The notes beneath the pieces were generated by a model. The model did not search any database. It worked only from the letters and a program-made list of their open reading frames with translations, and had not been told where the DNA came from. From Antedon mediterranea (lineage: Eukaryota; Echinodermata; Crinoidea; Comatulida; Antedonidae), in the NCBI RefSeq assembly GCF_964355755.1, contig NC_092674.1, positions 3,725,001 through 3,789,000 on the forward strand: DNA of 64,000 bases, given 5' to 3'. The position numbers and the translations under genes are program-made. Shown piece after piece: positions 35,701-53,814 of the stretch (the first letter of the stretch is position 1; the number at the start of each line of letters is the position of its first letter).

Positions 35701-36770
35701 TTGCCACAGACGACCGGGTGCTCAGAGACAACAACCAAGACAGAGGCACCCCAAAGATAATGCTGGTCAGGAAAACATTGAGGTTTGATTTCAAGCAGGC
35801 GGGGGAAAACACAATTAATGGAATGGCATTTTCTCACGTTGCGTATCTAGTGGGAACCAAGCTTAACCAGGATTCGGGAAGCAACAACTCAGCTCACGTG
35901 CTTTGCGATTACGTTCGACATTAAAACACGTTATTATATCGCAATTTCTGTTTTTCTTTCAGCTATCGGTTAGCACCGCAGCACAAGTTTCCAGCGGCGT
36001 TTGAAGATGCATTGAAGGCAACAAAATGGCTTCTTGTGAACGCGAATCAGTATAACGTCAACCCTAACAAAGTAGCGGTGTTGGGGGATAGCTCGGGAGG
36101 GTCGTTAAGCGCAGCAGTCAGTCAATTCATAAAAGATGACCCAAATGTTCCGAATCTTTTATTCCAGGCTCTGATTTACCCCATCACTCAACAAATCGAC
36201 GTCAATTTACCGAGTGCTCAGCAATACCATGCCATAATTGGTAGTGATCGTGGGTTATGTCGACATTCCCATCATGATATTGCCATATACACAACACTAT
36301 ACGCATTTGGAGAGTTCAGAAAAGACTTTTACGAAGCGGTCAAGACTAATAACTTGACGTCACGTGAATTTAGGAAGACGTCACATCTGATGCAGTACGT
36401 TGATCATGACGTCATCCTGAATTCTACTTTTCAAACCGAGTATTACACAAAACCTTCGATGGAATCAGACAACCCCGAACTTTGGAATGATATAAAAGAT
36501 GTTTTATTAGACGTCCGTATGTCGCCGTTGCTAAGAGAAGACATGGGAGGTCTACCCCCGGCTTGGATAGCTACTTGTGAGTTTGACCCTTACCGAGATG
36601 ATGGCATATTGTACGCCAACAGGCTGGTAAATGCCGGGGTGCGAGTCAATTCAATACACTATGAAGGAGGCTTTCACGGCGTGTGGATGCCAGTTTTCAA
36701 TCTACACGTTTACCAGAAAATGTTGAAAGACTTCATAATTTATGCTCATGAACAAATAAATCTTACATAG
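32765..36770 (+). CDS. AADAC: AADAC-like serine esterase, diverged copy E (4 exons, 410 aa)
   Basis: Exons 32765-32902, 34113-34335, 34828-34891 and 35963-36770 with the same phases as A to D. Signal anchor LQVLTITAGVVLAFYFYTPL followed by TQLENPW. HGGGF in exon 2, nucleophile motif GDSSGG with Ser185 (Ser for Ala, allowed in the family), acid in EFDPYRDDG, His in GFHGVW. The protein is clearly more distant from A-D than they are from one another, so E is probably the older paralogue, or the parent locus. Intron 1 (1.2 kb) and intron 3 (1.07 kb) are filled with MITE copies. The first ATG of exon 1 fits the family N terminus. It ends 887 bp from the convergent BOK-like exon. Confidence 0.88.
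33268..33795. mobile_element. Foldback element in intron 1 of esterase E
   Basis: Left gccagaatcgttacacggatg, right catggtgtaacgattctgacc. Inner inverted words include aaccaaaatggttgtcatatg and its mirror near 33710. The minus-strand open frame 33530-33156 runs through it and is treated as incidental. Confidence 0.6.
33793..33931. mobile_element. M2 MITE fragment in intron 1 of esterase E
   Basis: The left end aaaacgtggttcacactaga and subterminal aacgcagcgac are present. The right end is missing, apparently cut off by the M1 copy that follows. Confidence 0.55.
33935..34060. mobile_element. M1 MITE copy 7 (left end lost)
   Basis: The core tccatatatggccatgaatatg and right end agtttgacagtgtagacagagcttta are present. 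It lies 53 bp upstream of exon 2 of esterase E, so its right end sits close to the branch-point and acceptor region. Confidence 0.7.
34590..34670. mobile_element. SINE-like tail with (ATT)n
   Basis: The words ttgttcagcgcttagaggtttcac and attaggcgctatataaatac are followed by a short att microsatellite. The same tail (gcgctatataaat plus att repeats) is found at 51.2-51.35 kb, and inverted at 35.25, 35.5 and 40.37 kb. The conserved end plus simple-repeat tail suggests a SINE family; the head was not identified. Confidence 0.5.
35067..35367. mobile_element. M2 MITE with SINE-tail insertion, intron 3 of esterase E
   Basis: Left taaagtgtggttcccactag; right gctagtgggaaccaagctta. An insert at about 35246-35335 begins with aat repeats and agatttttatagcgcacatac, an inverted SINE tail. 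Confidence 0.6.
35396..35867. mobile_element. M2 MITE with composite insertion, intron 3 of esterase E
   Basis: Left taaagcgtgtttcccactgg; right atctagtgggaaccaagctta. The interior carries the same aat/SINE-tail insert at about 35495-35600, plus about 180 bp of GC-richer sequence (35620-35780) not seen elsewhere in the window. Confidence 0.55.
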
Positions 36771-37656
36771 TAAATATTCTTTCTTTTTTACATCACCTTA
36801 AACACTTCAGTGTCAGTCAAGGACTTAAGATCAAGTTGGAAAAGCTCTCGAAAAAAATACGTAAAAGCAGCAGCTGATATAAACTATTTAAAACATTTCA
36901 AAATGTTCGACGTATTTCTAAAATGTAAAATAAATATAAATGAAATTGTCTTGTATATAATGAAAATGTAATTGGTGGCACTTCGTGTTATCATGCTGTG
37001 ACGGCTGGTTGGTTCGATATATCTTGGTCGCGTATGTGAGTGTCCATCAGTACAAATAAAGAAGAAACAGAGTGAATACACACACCAATACTAATACTAT
37101 ACATATTACATCATTCTGATGAGAATTTCGAAAATGGCGATGAAAATCCACCTATAAGACAATAAAAAAACAACTTAAAAACATAACCAAATATTAGAAA
37201 ATGTTTAGATTAAATTTGAATCCATGTTACTTTTGTGGTAGGTTTAAGATTGTTTCTCACTAGGATGCAACGCGATGACTTAAACGCAATGTAAGCGTGT
37301 TGACTAATGAAAAGCGACAGTTCGAATAAGCTCACTTTACGTTGCGGTAAAAAAAGTCATTGTGTTGCGTCTAGTGGGAACCAAGCATTATTAAGGTAAT
37401 ACATAATTGTTTGTTGAATGTTGTCTGGCGTATATGTACCGTACATTTAAATGTATTTAAATGGTTACCAAACTGAACAAACACTCGCTTCTTTTGGTAT
37501 ACTGTTAAATATTGTATAAATGTAATTGTGTAGAAATGTGTATATGAACGTGGACATAAAACAAATTCTAATTCTCATTCATTGGGTTTTGTATTGTTTT
37601 CTGGTTGATTTTTTTACTTTTTAATTCAAGAAAGACAATGGGGTGATTTCACTTAC
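36771..37656. other. Convergent spacer between esterase E and the BOK-like gene
   Basis: AT-rich, with one M2 copy. I searched the minus strand for the expected C-terminal exon of the BOK-like gene (membrane anchor) and did not find a convincing one. Confidence 0.5.
37244..37388. mobile_element. M2 MITE copy, 3' of esterase E
   Basis: Left ttaagattgtttctcactagg; right gtctagtgggaaccaagcatta. The core has aaagcgacagttcgaataag, shared with the outer element at 38727-39084. Confidence 0.65.
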
Positions 37657-39275
37657 CCATCCTCCGTGTTGTGCGATCCACTTTGCTAGCTTCTTGTCAA
37701 TAAACTGCGTTAGCACCTGTACAATCTCATTGATAGCTACTCCGTTACCGTGTCGTAAACACTCTTGCGATAACGACGCAGCTATACAGAACATTGCCAA
37801 CATTTTTGGCCAAGATATTCCGAATCTAAACAACTCGTTTAATATCGGAATGAGGATACCTTCCAGAGATGTTTTGGTTGTTATTGTGATATTCAACTGT
37901 TTGAAAACGTCTTTGAACAGGCCAGGATAACAGTTGATGAGTTCAGTACCAACTCGCTTGAGTTGGCGCGAAACATCCGTGGACGGGACCGGAAAGCTAT
38001 CAGGGTACATCAATCCGTCCTTCCGTAAGCGATCTTTGATGAATTCTAGGCTAAGTACTTTACCATAGTTTACGATTTCAAGATGAGAAGACACTAAAGG
38101 TAGGCCGGTAACTGTTTAATAATATAAGAAAGGTTATTGGCCAGAAGTTTAGCTCTTGAGTTATTGACCATCACAAACGAAGGATTATTCGAACTGTCGC
38201 GTGTGATTGGACAATTCTTTTGAGTTGGGTCTCTATAGTGGAAGCCTACATTTTTGGACAAATTTCTCTATAAAAGTTTAGTAAATTTAGGCATAGCGTC
38301 ATGGTAATTTTAAACATTGTTTAAAGATGAATATTAATAACCAATTACAGTAATTTAAAATGTTGAACGGAAACATTTCATGAGAAATATAGGCCTACGT
38401 TAAAAAATAATCAAAACGAAATTAAAGTACCAGTAAAAATGGCCCAAATTATCCACTTGATCGATGAGTCGAACCATGACACAAGCTGTCGTTTTTTCGT
38501 CAAACATTTACCAAATAAGGTATTTGTCTTGCGTTTCAAATCATTCTCTAGATGAGCACGTATTATTACAAACGCCGGTCGACGTTGTAGTTTGGTTTTC
38601 CTGTTTAAAAAACATATGGAGAATGTATGAATATTTTATACAAATAGGCGCATAATAAACATTATGATGGTAATTGTCAATTCGATATTAACTCGTAAAC
38701 AATACGGAGCCTATGTAGGCCTACTATTAAGCTTGGTTCTCACTAGAGACGCAACACAAGGACGTAACGTAACGTAAAGCTTGGTTCCCACTAGCAACGC
38801 AACGTAATCTGCGCAACGTAATGAAATGCCCTTTTAATAATTGTTTGTCTGCGTGAAATCAAGCTCCGATGTTTGCAGCACTATTGCGTCGTCGGTTCCC
38901 ACTACGCAATACAACACTTTATGTTATGTCGATACGTCGCTGCGTTGCATTCTAGTGGAAACCACGTTTTAGTGATTTGACCAATTACAAGCGATGAAAT
39001 ATTCAAACTGTCGCTTTTCATTGGTCAACTCGCTTGCGTTGCGTCTACGTTCTTGCGTTGTGTCTCTAGTGGGAACCAAGCTTTGATAATTACAAAATTA
39101 CCCACACATTACTGTAGCCAGATTGACTGAACACAAACAACTAGCAGGTAGGTAGGCCTACACAATAATTGATATAGCAAACGCAGTAAATATGGTGATT
39201 TAACATTACAGCTTACTTCAATTTTACAATACAGTTTTAAAAATGGCAAATAATATTGCTATACTTACCATCCAT
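37657..39275 (-). CDS. BOK: BOK-like BCL-2 family protein (partial, C-terminal exon not found)
   Basis: Main exon 38093-37657 follows acceptor cctttag and ends TGG|gtaagt. A seven-base coding exon ATGGATG|gtaagt at 39275-39269 joins in phase, giving 148 codons starting MDVSSHLEIVNYGKVLSLEF. A BH4-like start is followed by a BH3-like LKRVGTELIN (about residues 47-56), BH1-like FGISWPKMLAMF (about 93-104) and BH2-like LAKWIAQHGGW (138-148). AASLSQECLRHG and the ending GGW fit BOK better than BAX or BAK. BOK is a pore-forming pro-apoptotic member with a C-terminal membrane helix in the ER or mitochondria. That helix should follow GGW in another exon. If the intron is retained, the frame ends after nine more codons without a helix. 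The assignment of exon 1 rests on phase and a strong donor only. Confidence 0.75.
38727..39084. mobile_element. Nested pair of M2 MITEs in the BOK-like intron
   Basis: Outer element: ttaagcttggttctcactagagacgc to gtgtctctagtgggaaccaagctt. Inner element (about 38775-38971): taaagcttggttcccactag to tctagtggaaaccacgtttta, inserted in the left part of the outer one. The inner insertion abuts TA on both sides. Confidence 0.7.
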
Positions 39276-40639
39276 ACACCTGCATTATGCGTCAAACAAG
39301 GCCACAATCGCGTGTAAAACTAAATAACGCAAAGTAACGTTCGTAAACGCGTTCGTAAACTGTAAACAACATTAAAGGTATATAGGCCTACTGTATTTTC
39401 AAATATTCCTTTCAAATCTCCTACCAACATAATTCTTATGTTATTATTACTGGTTTATTCATGTCGATTAGGAAGTGGTAGTTACTGGTGGGAATGCCCA
39501 GGTGTTTCAATGTAAATAACGTATAAATATTTAATTACTCTTCAGCTAAATAAACAATGCAGTAAATGGTGTTGAGGAATGCACAGTTAGTGTAATGAAA
39601 TGCAATAATGTACACAATATTTATAATAATTAATAATTAGGGAAATATACATTTGAACAATGCAAACAAATAAAATAAAATGTGTATTTTAGTTGTAATG
39701 TTTAATTTATTTCATGATAAAACAAAATACAGTCACAGTCAATAGTCATTCTTTAGTGTATATATTCAGTTCAAAGATGTATTGTCAAAAACACAAAAAA
39801 TAAAGATTAATTTAAAGAAAAAAGAATAGGCCATTTCACAGTTTCAATAAAATTAATCGCTTTTGTAGGGAAAAAATTATAAAAAAATGTTTCAATTATA
39901 AAAACACGAAATAAACAGTTACATTCAACCAAAAACCCATTGACTTCCAGTCAATTTTTTGCTTTAAATTACAGTAAATATTTGTTGTTTTTGATCCAAT
40001 TTTTGGTCAAACAACTATTAAGTGACATTAAAATGGCATCAACAAAAACAAAACAAAAATATTTTTTTTTAGATTTGGCAGAGGATAATCTTTTACTGCA
40101 TCTTCATTTTTGTCAATGAAACATAAGTATCCAGCCAGTTTTTAAAATTCCAGTTGTAATTATTTCGAACAGACAAATGAACGTCTTTCGAGAGCAGACA
40201 TGAAGGGACCCTTAGGGGGAAGATGATAAAAGTCCATTTGGCCTTCAGATGGTTATCGTATAAAGCACAACTATGTGAAATCCATTAAAAGCGTATCCAC
40301 TTACGTCCATTTTGTGAACTTGCAGACTTTCGGTACTGGTGTTCAGCATCGATATATAGCAAATATAATAATAATATCCTGGATTTATAAAGCACCTAAT
40401 GTTGTGAAATTCCAAGCGCTGTACATATATTATTATCCCGGTCATTTATAGATCAAATACGTAATAATGCAGCTAGTAATCAACACAAAATGTTTTGACC
40501 ATAGCAGGTTCCCATTTGTACACCTGGGTGAAGAGTATTTAGGATCCTCCAATGACCTACATCCGCCCCATCTCCTGTGGCATAAATGGAATCAAGTCTT
40601 ACTCAGGTCGCCACCCATGGAAGGTTATCATAATAACAC
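39276..40639. other. Spacer between the BOK-like gene and EARS2
   Basis: AT-rich, containing an R4 copy and at about 40370-40450 an inverted SINE-tail-like segment (ggatttataaagcacctaatgttg). No gene. The region upstream of 39275 presumably carries the BOK-like promoter, but no motif stands out. Confidence 0.5.
39790..40115 (+). repeat. R4 interspersed repeat, copy 2
   Basis: Contains gtttcaataaaattaatcgc, cagttacattcaaccaaaaac and gtgacattaaaatggcat, in reverse orientation to copy 1. Confidence 0.55.
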
Positions 40640-47906
<7,267 letters not shown>

Positions 47907-47989
47907 TTACAAAAAATCTTGTCATTTAAACAAATTGAATGTCAATAGTTGATTCAAAGTACGCAAAAAAAAAACTGTTATGCACACAT

Positions 47990-48260
47990 TATATGTGTTA
48001 TGCGCGATTTGAACGATTTGCGCAATTTGAGATTGCGCAAAAAAATCCTTGCGCAATTTGAAATTGCGCAAAGAATTCTTGCGCAATTTAAAATTGCGCA
48101 AGGATTTTTTTGCGCAATTTCTAATTGCGCAATCAACTTGCGCAATTTCAAATTGCGCAAGAAAATCTTTGCGCAATTTTAAATTGCGCTGCACAATTTG
48201 TAAATTGCGCAAGATAGTTCTTGCGCAATATGACACCTTTGCGCAATTTGAAAACGAACT
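47990..48260. repeat. Dense array of TTGCGCAA palindromes upstream of EARS2
   Basis: Sixteen or more ttgcgcaa or aattgcgcaa cores in 270 bp, in hairpin pairs such as cttgcgcaatttaaaattgc. Each core is self-complementary, so both strands read open as repeating R-N-L-K-L-R-K peptides; these are not proteins. The array starts about 110 bp upstream of the EARS2 ATG. ATTGCGCAAT is the textbook C/EBP palindrome. Confidence 0.85.
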
Positions 48261-48659
48261 GTAAATTTTCCCATACATGGCTAGGCTAGGCCTAGGCAGA
48301 GGAGTTTAAAATTTAGTATTTTATTATATAAATAAGACCATTTCAATGAAGATAATGTTTAATACTCACTTTTTAAGTTTTTAATATTAGTTTAAGCTAG
48401 GCCATGTAACCTAGTCAGTATCAGTAGTCCAGACCCTAGCTAGGCTAGAGTAGTATAGCCGGCCGCCCGCGCCGCGCCCGCCTGGTGCCGCCTGGTGGAA
48501 CACCACCGCTTCGTTTTCCTTCGTCGGTTCTTCGACGGTATGCTAGACTTATAACAATATTTGCACTACTAAAATAAGGAAATGCTATATTTATCTTTAA
48601 TTTTGAATCATTCTTAGAAATTACTATAAAAATATGGGTGTGCATGATTTCACAATCTG

Positions 48660-48905
48660 TCGAAAAACCTTGCGCAATTTGCAGATTACTTGCGCAATTT
48701 AATACGTTGCTTGCGCAATTTGAAACACATGTTTCAATTCAAATTGCGCAAGGATTTTTTTTGCGCATTTTCAAATTGCGCAAATCGTTCAAATCGCGCA
48801 TAACATATGCATCATTGCATGTACCGTATTTATACATCAATCAAGTAATACAATAATTGTTAATTCCTGCAAAATTTTTTGCAAAATTCAAAATTGTGCA
48901 AAAAA
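48660..48905. repeat. Second TTGCGCAA cluster
   Basis: About eight cores between 48668 and 48785, with more degenerate gcaaaattcaaaattgtgc words beyond. Sparser than the first array and 400 bp from it, across the GC-rich block. Confidence 0.75.
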
Positions 48906-49598
48906 TTCTCTGAGAAAAAAATGTGTCAAAAAAATATCGATATTGGTAGATAGAGGGCATTATTAAAGTATAATATTACTAGCCTACTACTAGCAGGCCT
49001 AGGCCCTCTAGTAGTCTACCTTGGCCCTAATAATAGTTACTAAAGAAGGCGGCCTAGCCTAGTCTAGTTAGGCCTAGCTAGAGATAGTGTTAAGGAGATA
49101 AATACTCATAGAAACCGGTTCTAGCCTAGCCTAGTATCTTATGTAACTTGTTCTGCAAATTATAACAACACAATCCACACAAAAATGCATATAAAATCTA
49201 AAAAATTGTCGTATCAATCGTGTTCGTGCCAGACATTCTTTCTCATGCTGCAAAACTTTTTCAATATGGGACGCAGGAATCGCCTTCAATTACTGTGGGT
49301 GGGTATTGTTAAAATAACACGTAATACAATTACAATTTCACGATGGCAATAGTGAAAAGGTAAAAAAAATTGTATTATATTTACTTTAATGCTATTTTTA
49401 TTTAAAATATTATTTCGTTTCTGGTGTCGTGGGATGAAAAATGAATTACATAATTCGCTTTCCATACAAAAGTTCCATAACGCACGTTTTTTATTTTTCT
49501 ACTAACCGCGGCGAACATCAGACAAAAACATGATGTAACATCAATCAGAGTGTGCACTCAAGCAAGCAAAGGGCTAGACATTTTTTAAAAGATTTGAA

Positions 49599-51618
49599 AT
49601 GGTACGCTAGTTTTGTATTGAAATCCGATTATTAAAAAAACTAGGGTTGTTAGGGAATTATATTAGACACTGATTAAACTAGGGAAAAACTAAGATTATT
49701 AATTGCTCTGAATATATAGATAGATAGCTAGCCAGCCAGGCCTAGCCTACTACTAGGCTAAAGTAAGGACAAGGGACCGGGTAGTATCAGCGGATTCCCG
49801 TCTTAGCTGAGCTAGTCGGGTCGTGTGAAAAACTAGACGGCTAGCCTAGCTAGCCTAGGTATTTAGCTTCAATAGGACAGCATTAAGTATTTACTGATGA
49901 TATTGTTTTCCCCTCCCTCAGTCATCAACATTAATTTTAGCTGGACTGGGCATAGCAGCAGCTGCATATGCTGGTGAGTATTATTCATGCTTTTTATTTT
50001 TACTATTTTTAGTAGAATTATTGTAAATATTTAAAAAATAATTTATACTATTGTTAATGACTAAATCAATCAATAAAAATAAAATCTATTATTATTCAAT
50101 CACAATCAATTGATATCTCTATTATCTATTTGATTTTCTATTATATATCGATCGATTATACACAATCAATCACAATATTATCAATTAATCATCATTCTAG
50201 CCTAGCAATATTGATCAATTCAATCCATGTTACCAATAATTTATAAAGTCTTTTTTAGTAAAGAAAATAATGGATAAATCGTATGTCTTCCACTCCAGTG
50301 ACAGTGAATATGATCTAAATGAGATTTTCAATTATTAATATTTTAACTTAACTTTTTTTAGGTCGCATGGCATTGCAGACAGGAAAGATAGTAGCCTCAA
50401 ATGCCAGTAAAATACCAAAACCGGTAAGTTAATTTATTTCGTATTTTAAATAATTTCTTTTTCTCCATAAGGTAATTCTGTTCACTGAATTACATATGAA
50501 AAATATAAAAAAATTATATCTGAAGTTTTCTTTAAATATGTTTCTTTTATAGAGTTTTTCCAGTTATTACAAAGGAGGATTTGAACCTAAGATGACAAAG
50601 CGAGAAGCAAGCCTAATTTTAGGAGTTAGGTAGGTATACCGTTACCTTGATTGTTAGGTTCACCTAGTAAAATTTAAGGTCTTTCATCAAGCCTAATTTT
50701 AGGAGTTAGGTAGGCATTACTGTTCCCATAGCATTCAATGGCTTGATGGTTAGGGTCACCCAGCATAATTAATACCAAGCCTAATTTTACCTAGCCACCC
50801 ACCACCTTTTTCTCGGCCTCGGCACCCAGCTATCTACACCCACCTATGTACACATACACCCCTGATGTTATCTGTTTAAATGGAACATCTTTACCTGATC
50901 ACTAATAATAATAATCTTTTTTTGCCTTTTGAATGACAGTCCGTCTGCCAACAAACCAAAAGTGAGAGACGCACATCGTAGGATAATGGTATTAAATCAT
51001 CCTGATAGAGGTAAGTGACCTACTGTATGACCTGACCTACGCGTATTACAATCTAGAATCTAGAAAAATTGTGTCAAGGAATCCAGTTAAGCTCTGTCTA
51101 CACTATCAAGCTTTAAGTGAGAAAAAAATGTAATGTGCCCATATATGGACATGATGATGTCATATCACTATCATATTTGGGTACATTCACACTTTTTTTG
51201 TCAAACTAGTTTGATATACCGGAATGGTGTCCGGCGGGGGATAGTTTATTACCATTAGTTAAGGTCCTATGTAAAGCACCTAGAGGGGTCAGTGATCCAT
51301 TAGGCGCTATATAAATACTGTTTATTATTATTATTATTATTCTATAGTGTAGACAGAGCTTTAGGATGCACATCGCGATGTCCATGAGCTCATGTATTAA
51401 CATGACCTACACTAGGCCATAGCAACTCCCTATCTCTCATAACAATAATCTAAAACTATAAGAAAAGATAACATTCCCAGTTACAAACTAAATGAATTGA
51501 ACAGTAAAAAAATGAAGTATTAATTACAAATTGTTTTTTTTTTGTAGGTGGCTCACCATATATTGCTGCAAAAATAAATGAAGCAAAAGAATATTTAGAT
51601 TCTCCTAACAAATCATGA
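49599..51618 (+). CDS. DNAJC19: DNAJC19 / TIM14, mitochondrial import motor J-protein (111 aa)
   Basis: Exons 49922-49973, 50362-50423, 50553-50629, 50940-51010 and 51548-51618 join in phase and end TGA. The initiator must lie in an upstream exon of phase 0. The best candidate is ATG at 49599-49601 directly followed by gtacgc, giving an exon contributing only Met; this is uncertain. The protein has an N-terminal helix [18 protein letters not shown] (inner-membrane anchor), the DNAJC19 signature [20 protein letters not shown], and a J domain with HPD at about 85-87, ending [10 protein letters not shown]. It stimulates mortalin/mtHsp70 in the PAM motor at TIM23. The short length favours DNAJC19 over DNAJC15. 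Confidence 0.92.
50608..50790 (+). repeat. Tandem partial duplication of DNAJC19 exon 4 end with its donor
   Basis: The exon 4 segment aagcctaattttaggagttag plus donor gtaggt is repeated 80 bp downstream (50689-50713), followed by a third partial start aagcctaatttta at about 50777. The intron thus holds a second copy of the real 5' splice site. Eighty is not a multiple of three and TAG follows the first donor in frame, so use of the second donor would truncate the protein. Confidence 0.8.
51087..51363. mobile_element. M1 MITE copy 11 split by a SINE-like insertion
   Basis: The M1 left end at 51087 (ttaagctctgtctacac) and right end at about 51345-51363 (tagtgtagacagagcttta) are separated within the right inverted repeat by about 130 bp (51215-51345) that ends ggcgctatataaatactg plus att repeats. 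The SINE-like element is therefore younger than this M1 copy. Confidence 0.75.
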
Positions 51619-53814
51619 TAAAGAATTGATAGACCGACTAATTTATAAAGTACTGTATAAAGTGTCTTTCACACCTGTTCTGGCACGGTTCAGGTCCGAC
51701 GCTGGCAATTAAAATTGACCGCCAATGTTTGTTTTCATGATGCTGTACGCGGGTATGCGCCAATTGACATGCGCATAGTCGCATGAAAACAAAGCATTGA
51801 CGCTCGATTTGATTTGCGGAAAAGGTGTGAAAGAACCTTAAACATTTCTTAAAGGGAGGCCTTAAGATATTCATTTTAAGCTGGGTGACCATTACAAGTA
51901 CTCAACTACTACAACATATAAACATTTTAGGTCTGAATAAGCCTACTGCATGAAAAGATGGTATAGAGTAAAAATTCTTAATAATTTTGAATAATATCAC
52001 TAACTGTTGTGATAATATGCTGTAAATAAATAGTATGATTATTGTTAGGAACAATGTGTCATGTTTTGTTTTTTAGTCTATTATATAAGTATATCCTATT
52101 TATGGTCAATGCTCTCCAAGAATAAAACTATGTGGTGGTACATGCATTAACATTTGGTAGATGCGACAACATACAAATATACTACAAATCATTTTTTAGA
52201 AAATTCTACTTTTATTAATTCAATTTTAACCATATAAAAATTAGAAAACTATGTCTAAATATAAGTGAAAATTACATTGCATTTATAAATTTAATGTAAA
52301 AATAAAAGACAGACATTGAAAAAATTCTAAATCGATAAATTATTTTTTTATAGATTTGTATTACTTTCTGTAGCTGGAACTAGAATTCTAATAAATTAAT
52401 TATCCATCACCTTATAACGCATAAATGTATTGCTAATATGTTTTACCCTAAACTGTACTTCTATATATATAATACCCTTTTTAGATCTTCTATATCTCCT
52501 TTTTCTACAGTGTATATATTTTACTGTTAGTTGGTCTGTTAAAAATCTTCACACACATACCAATTTTTTTTCGTTTAAATAGTGCAACCATGCTTTTATT
52601 TGGTCATATAATTTTAAAATATCTTGATCCCACTAAAAAATATATTCTTGTCAATGCCAATGACCACGAAGGTCAGGTATGTTACCCGTATTTGGGAAGA
52701 CATACCATGTGACACATGTACCATAACATCTGTTTTCCAGAAAAGTTCAGTTTTTGATCTTTCGATAACAACAGAAATGCCAGTTCTTAAAAACATAGAA
52801 GGTTAAAGAAAGACAATCTAACAACAGGATGCTGAGCTCCAGGAGATCAAAGGGTTTAACTGTGGTTGTGAAACATCACTTCCACACCCCTTATAACAGA
52901 CACTGCACTCGCGGAGAATATGTACATAGTACAGTACAGTTGGTATTTGTCGCAGCCAGACATAAGATCAAAGGGCTGTTAAAGTTTTTCTCCCCTTATA
53001 ACAGACGCTGCGCGCATGGAGATGTACATAGTATTAATACAAAATTAATTACACGAAATAAATTAAATATATTAGTTTACACCCGATATTCAAGGTAATT
53101 CATAAGTTTGAAATATTATTTTTTCATAATTGCTATGGAAAGAAGTTTAAAAACTAATACATTATTATTTCTTTGTATGAAATTAATACAAATTTATAAT
53201 ATAAATTTACAATATTTGAAAATAAAATTGGTTGTATATTAATATTCACATAATATATGAAGTCTGAAAAGATTTTAATTTAATTGAAAAAAAATATAAA
53301 TGTTATATATTATTTTACGCCATACTATAAAATTTTAATTAAATATATCTCAAATATTAAGCATGTAATTTAAAGAAGTATCTTGGTTTAAAAGGTAGTA
53401 CAAGATAGAATTTATATTTTTTTTAGCTCTATTTGTATATAGCTATGACATGCCATGCATGCCAAAATGTTTCCTTTTTAAAGAATCTTAAGCCAAATCT
53501 CCAATCACTTAACAAGACACTAGTACGTTTGACCACATCGTCTCATCCTGAATATGTTACACCAGGACTTTTACAAGATCTAGTCAGGACTGCCCTGTTC
53601 CACCTCTGCGCTCCTCGTTAGCTAATATTGAAACCAGAGGGGTCTGTAGGGTTCGAAAGACACACCCCGCTCCCACACATCACATTTATTTGTCGCATAA
53701 AATTGGATAGTGTAGACATGATATTTTTTTGCCCAATTCTACATATCCAGCATGCAAATATGCTATATGCTCTTGCAGAACCCCACCCTGCAAAAATCCT
53801 GGCAATGGGCTCGC
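51619..53814. other. Convergent spacer between DNAJC19 and SLC9A
   Basis: AT-rich, presumably including both 3' UTRs. Around 52846-53030 an imperfect duplication (gatcaaaggg ... cccttataacagac(a/g)ctgc...gtacatagta) occurs twice. Short open frames at 52624-52806 (plus) and 53433-53621 (plus, MTCHACQNVSFLKNLKPNLQ at its start) have no recognised domain and no clear splice partners. Confidence 0.45.
53672..53720. mobile_element. M1 MITE fragment (copy 12)
   Basis: Only the right end remains: cacatcacatttatttgtcgc to ttggatagtgtagacat. Confidence 0.6.

Noticed and set aside
47949-48278. Four overlapping frames of repeating RNLKLRK / AQFEIAQ peptides
   Set aside because: They arise from the self-complementary TTGCGCAA array and exist on both strands at once.
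49342-49360. ATGGCAATAGTGAAAAG followed by gtaaaa as the first DNAJC19 exon
   Set aside because: It would end in phase 2, whereas exon 2 at 49922 needs phase 0; the ATG at 49599 fits.
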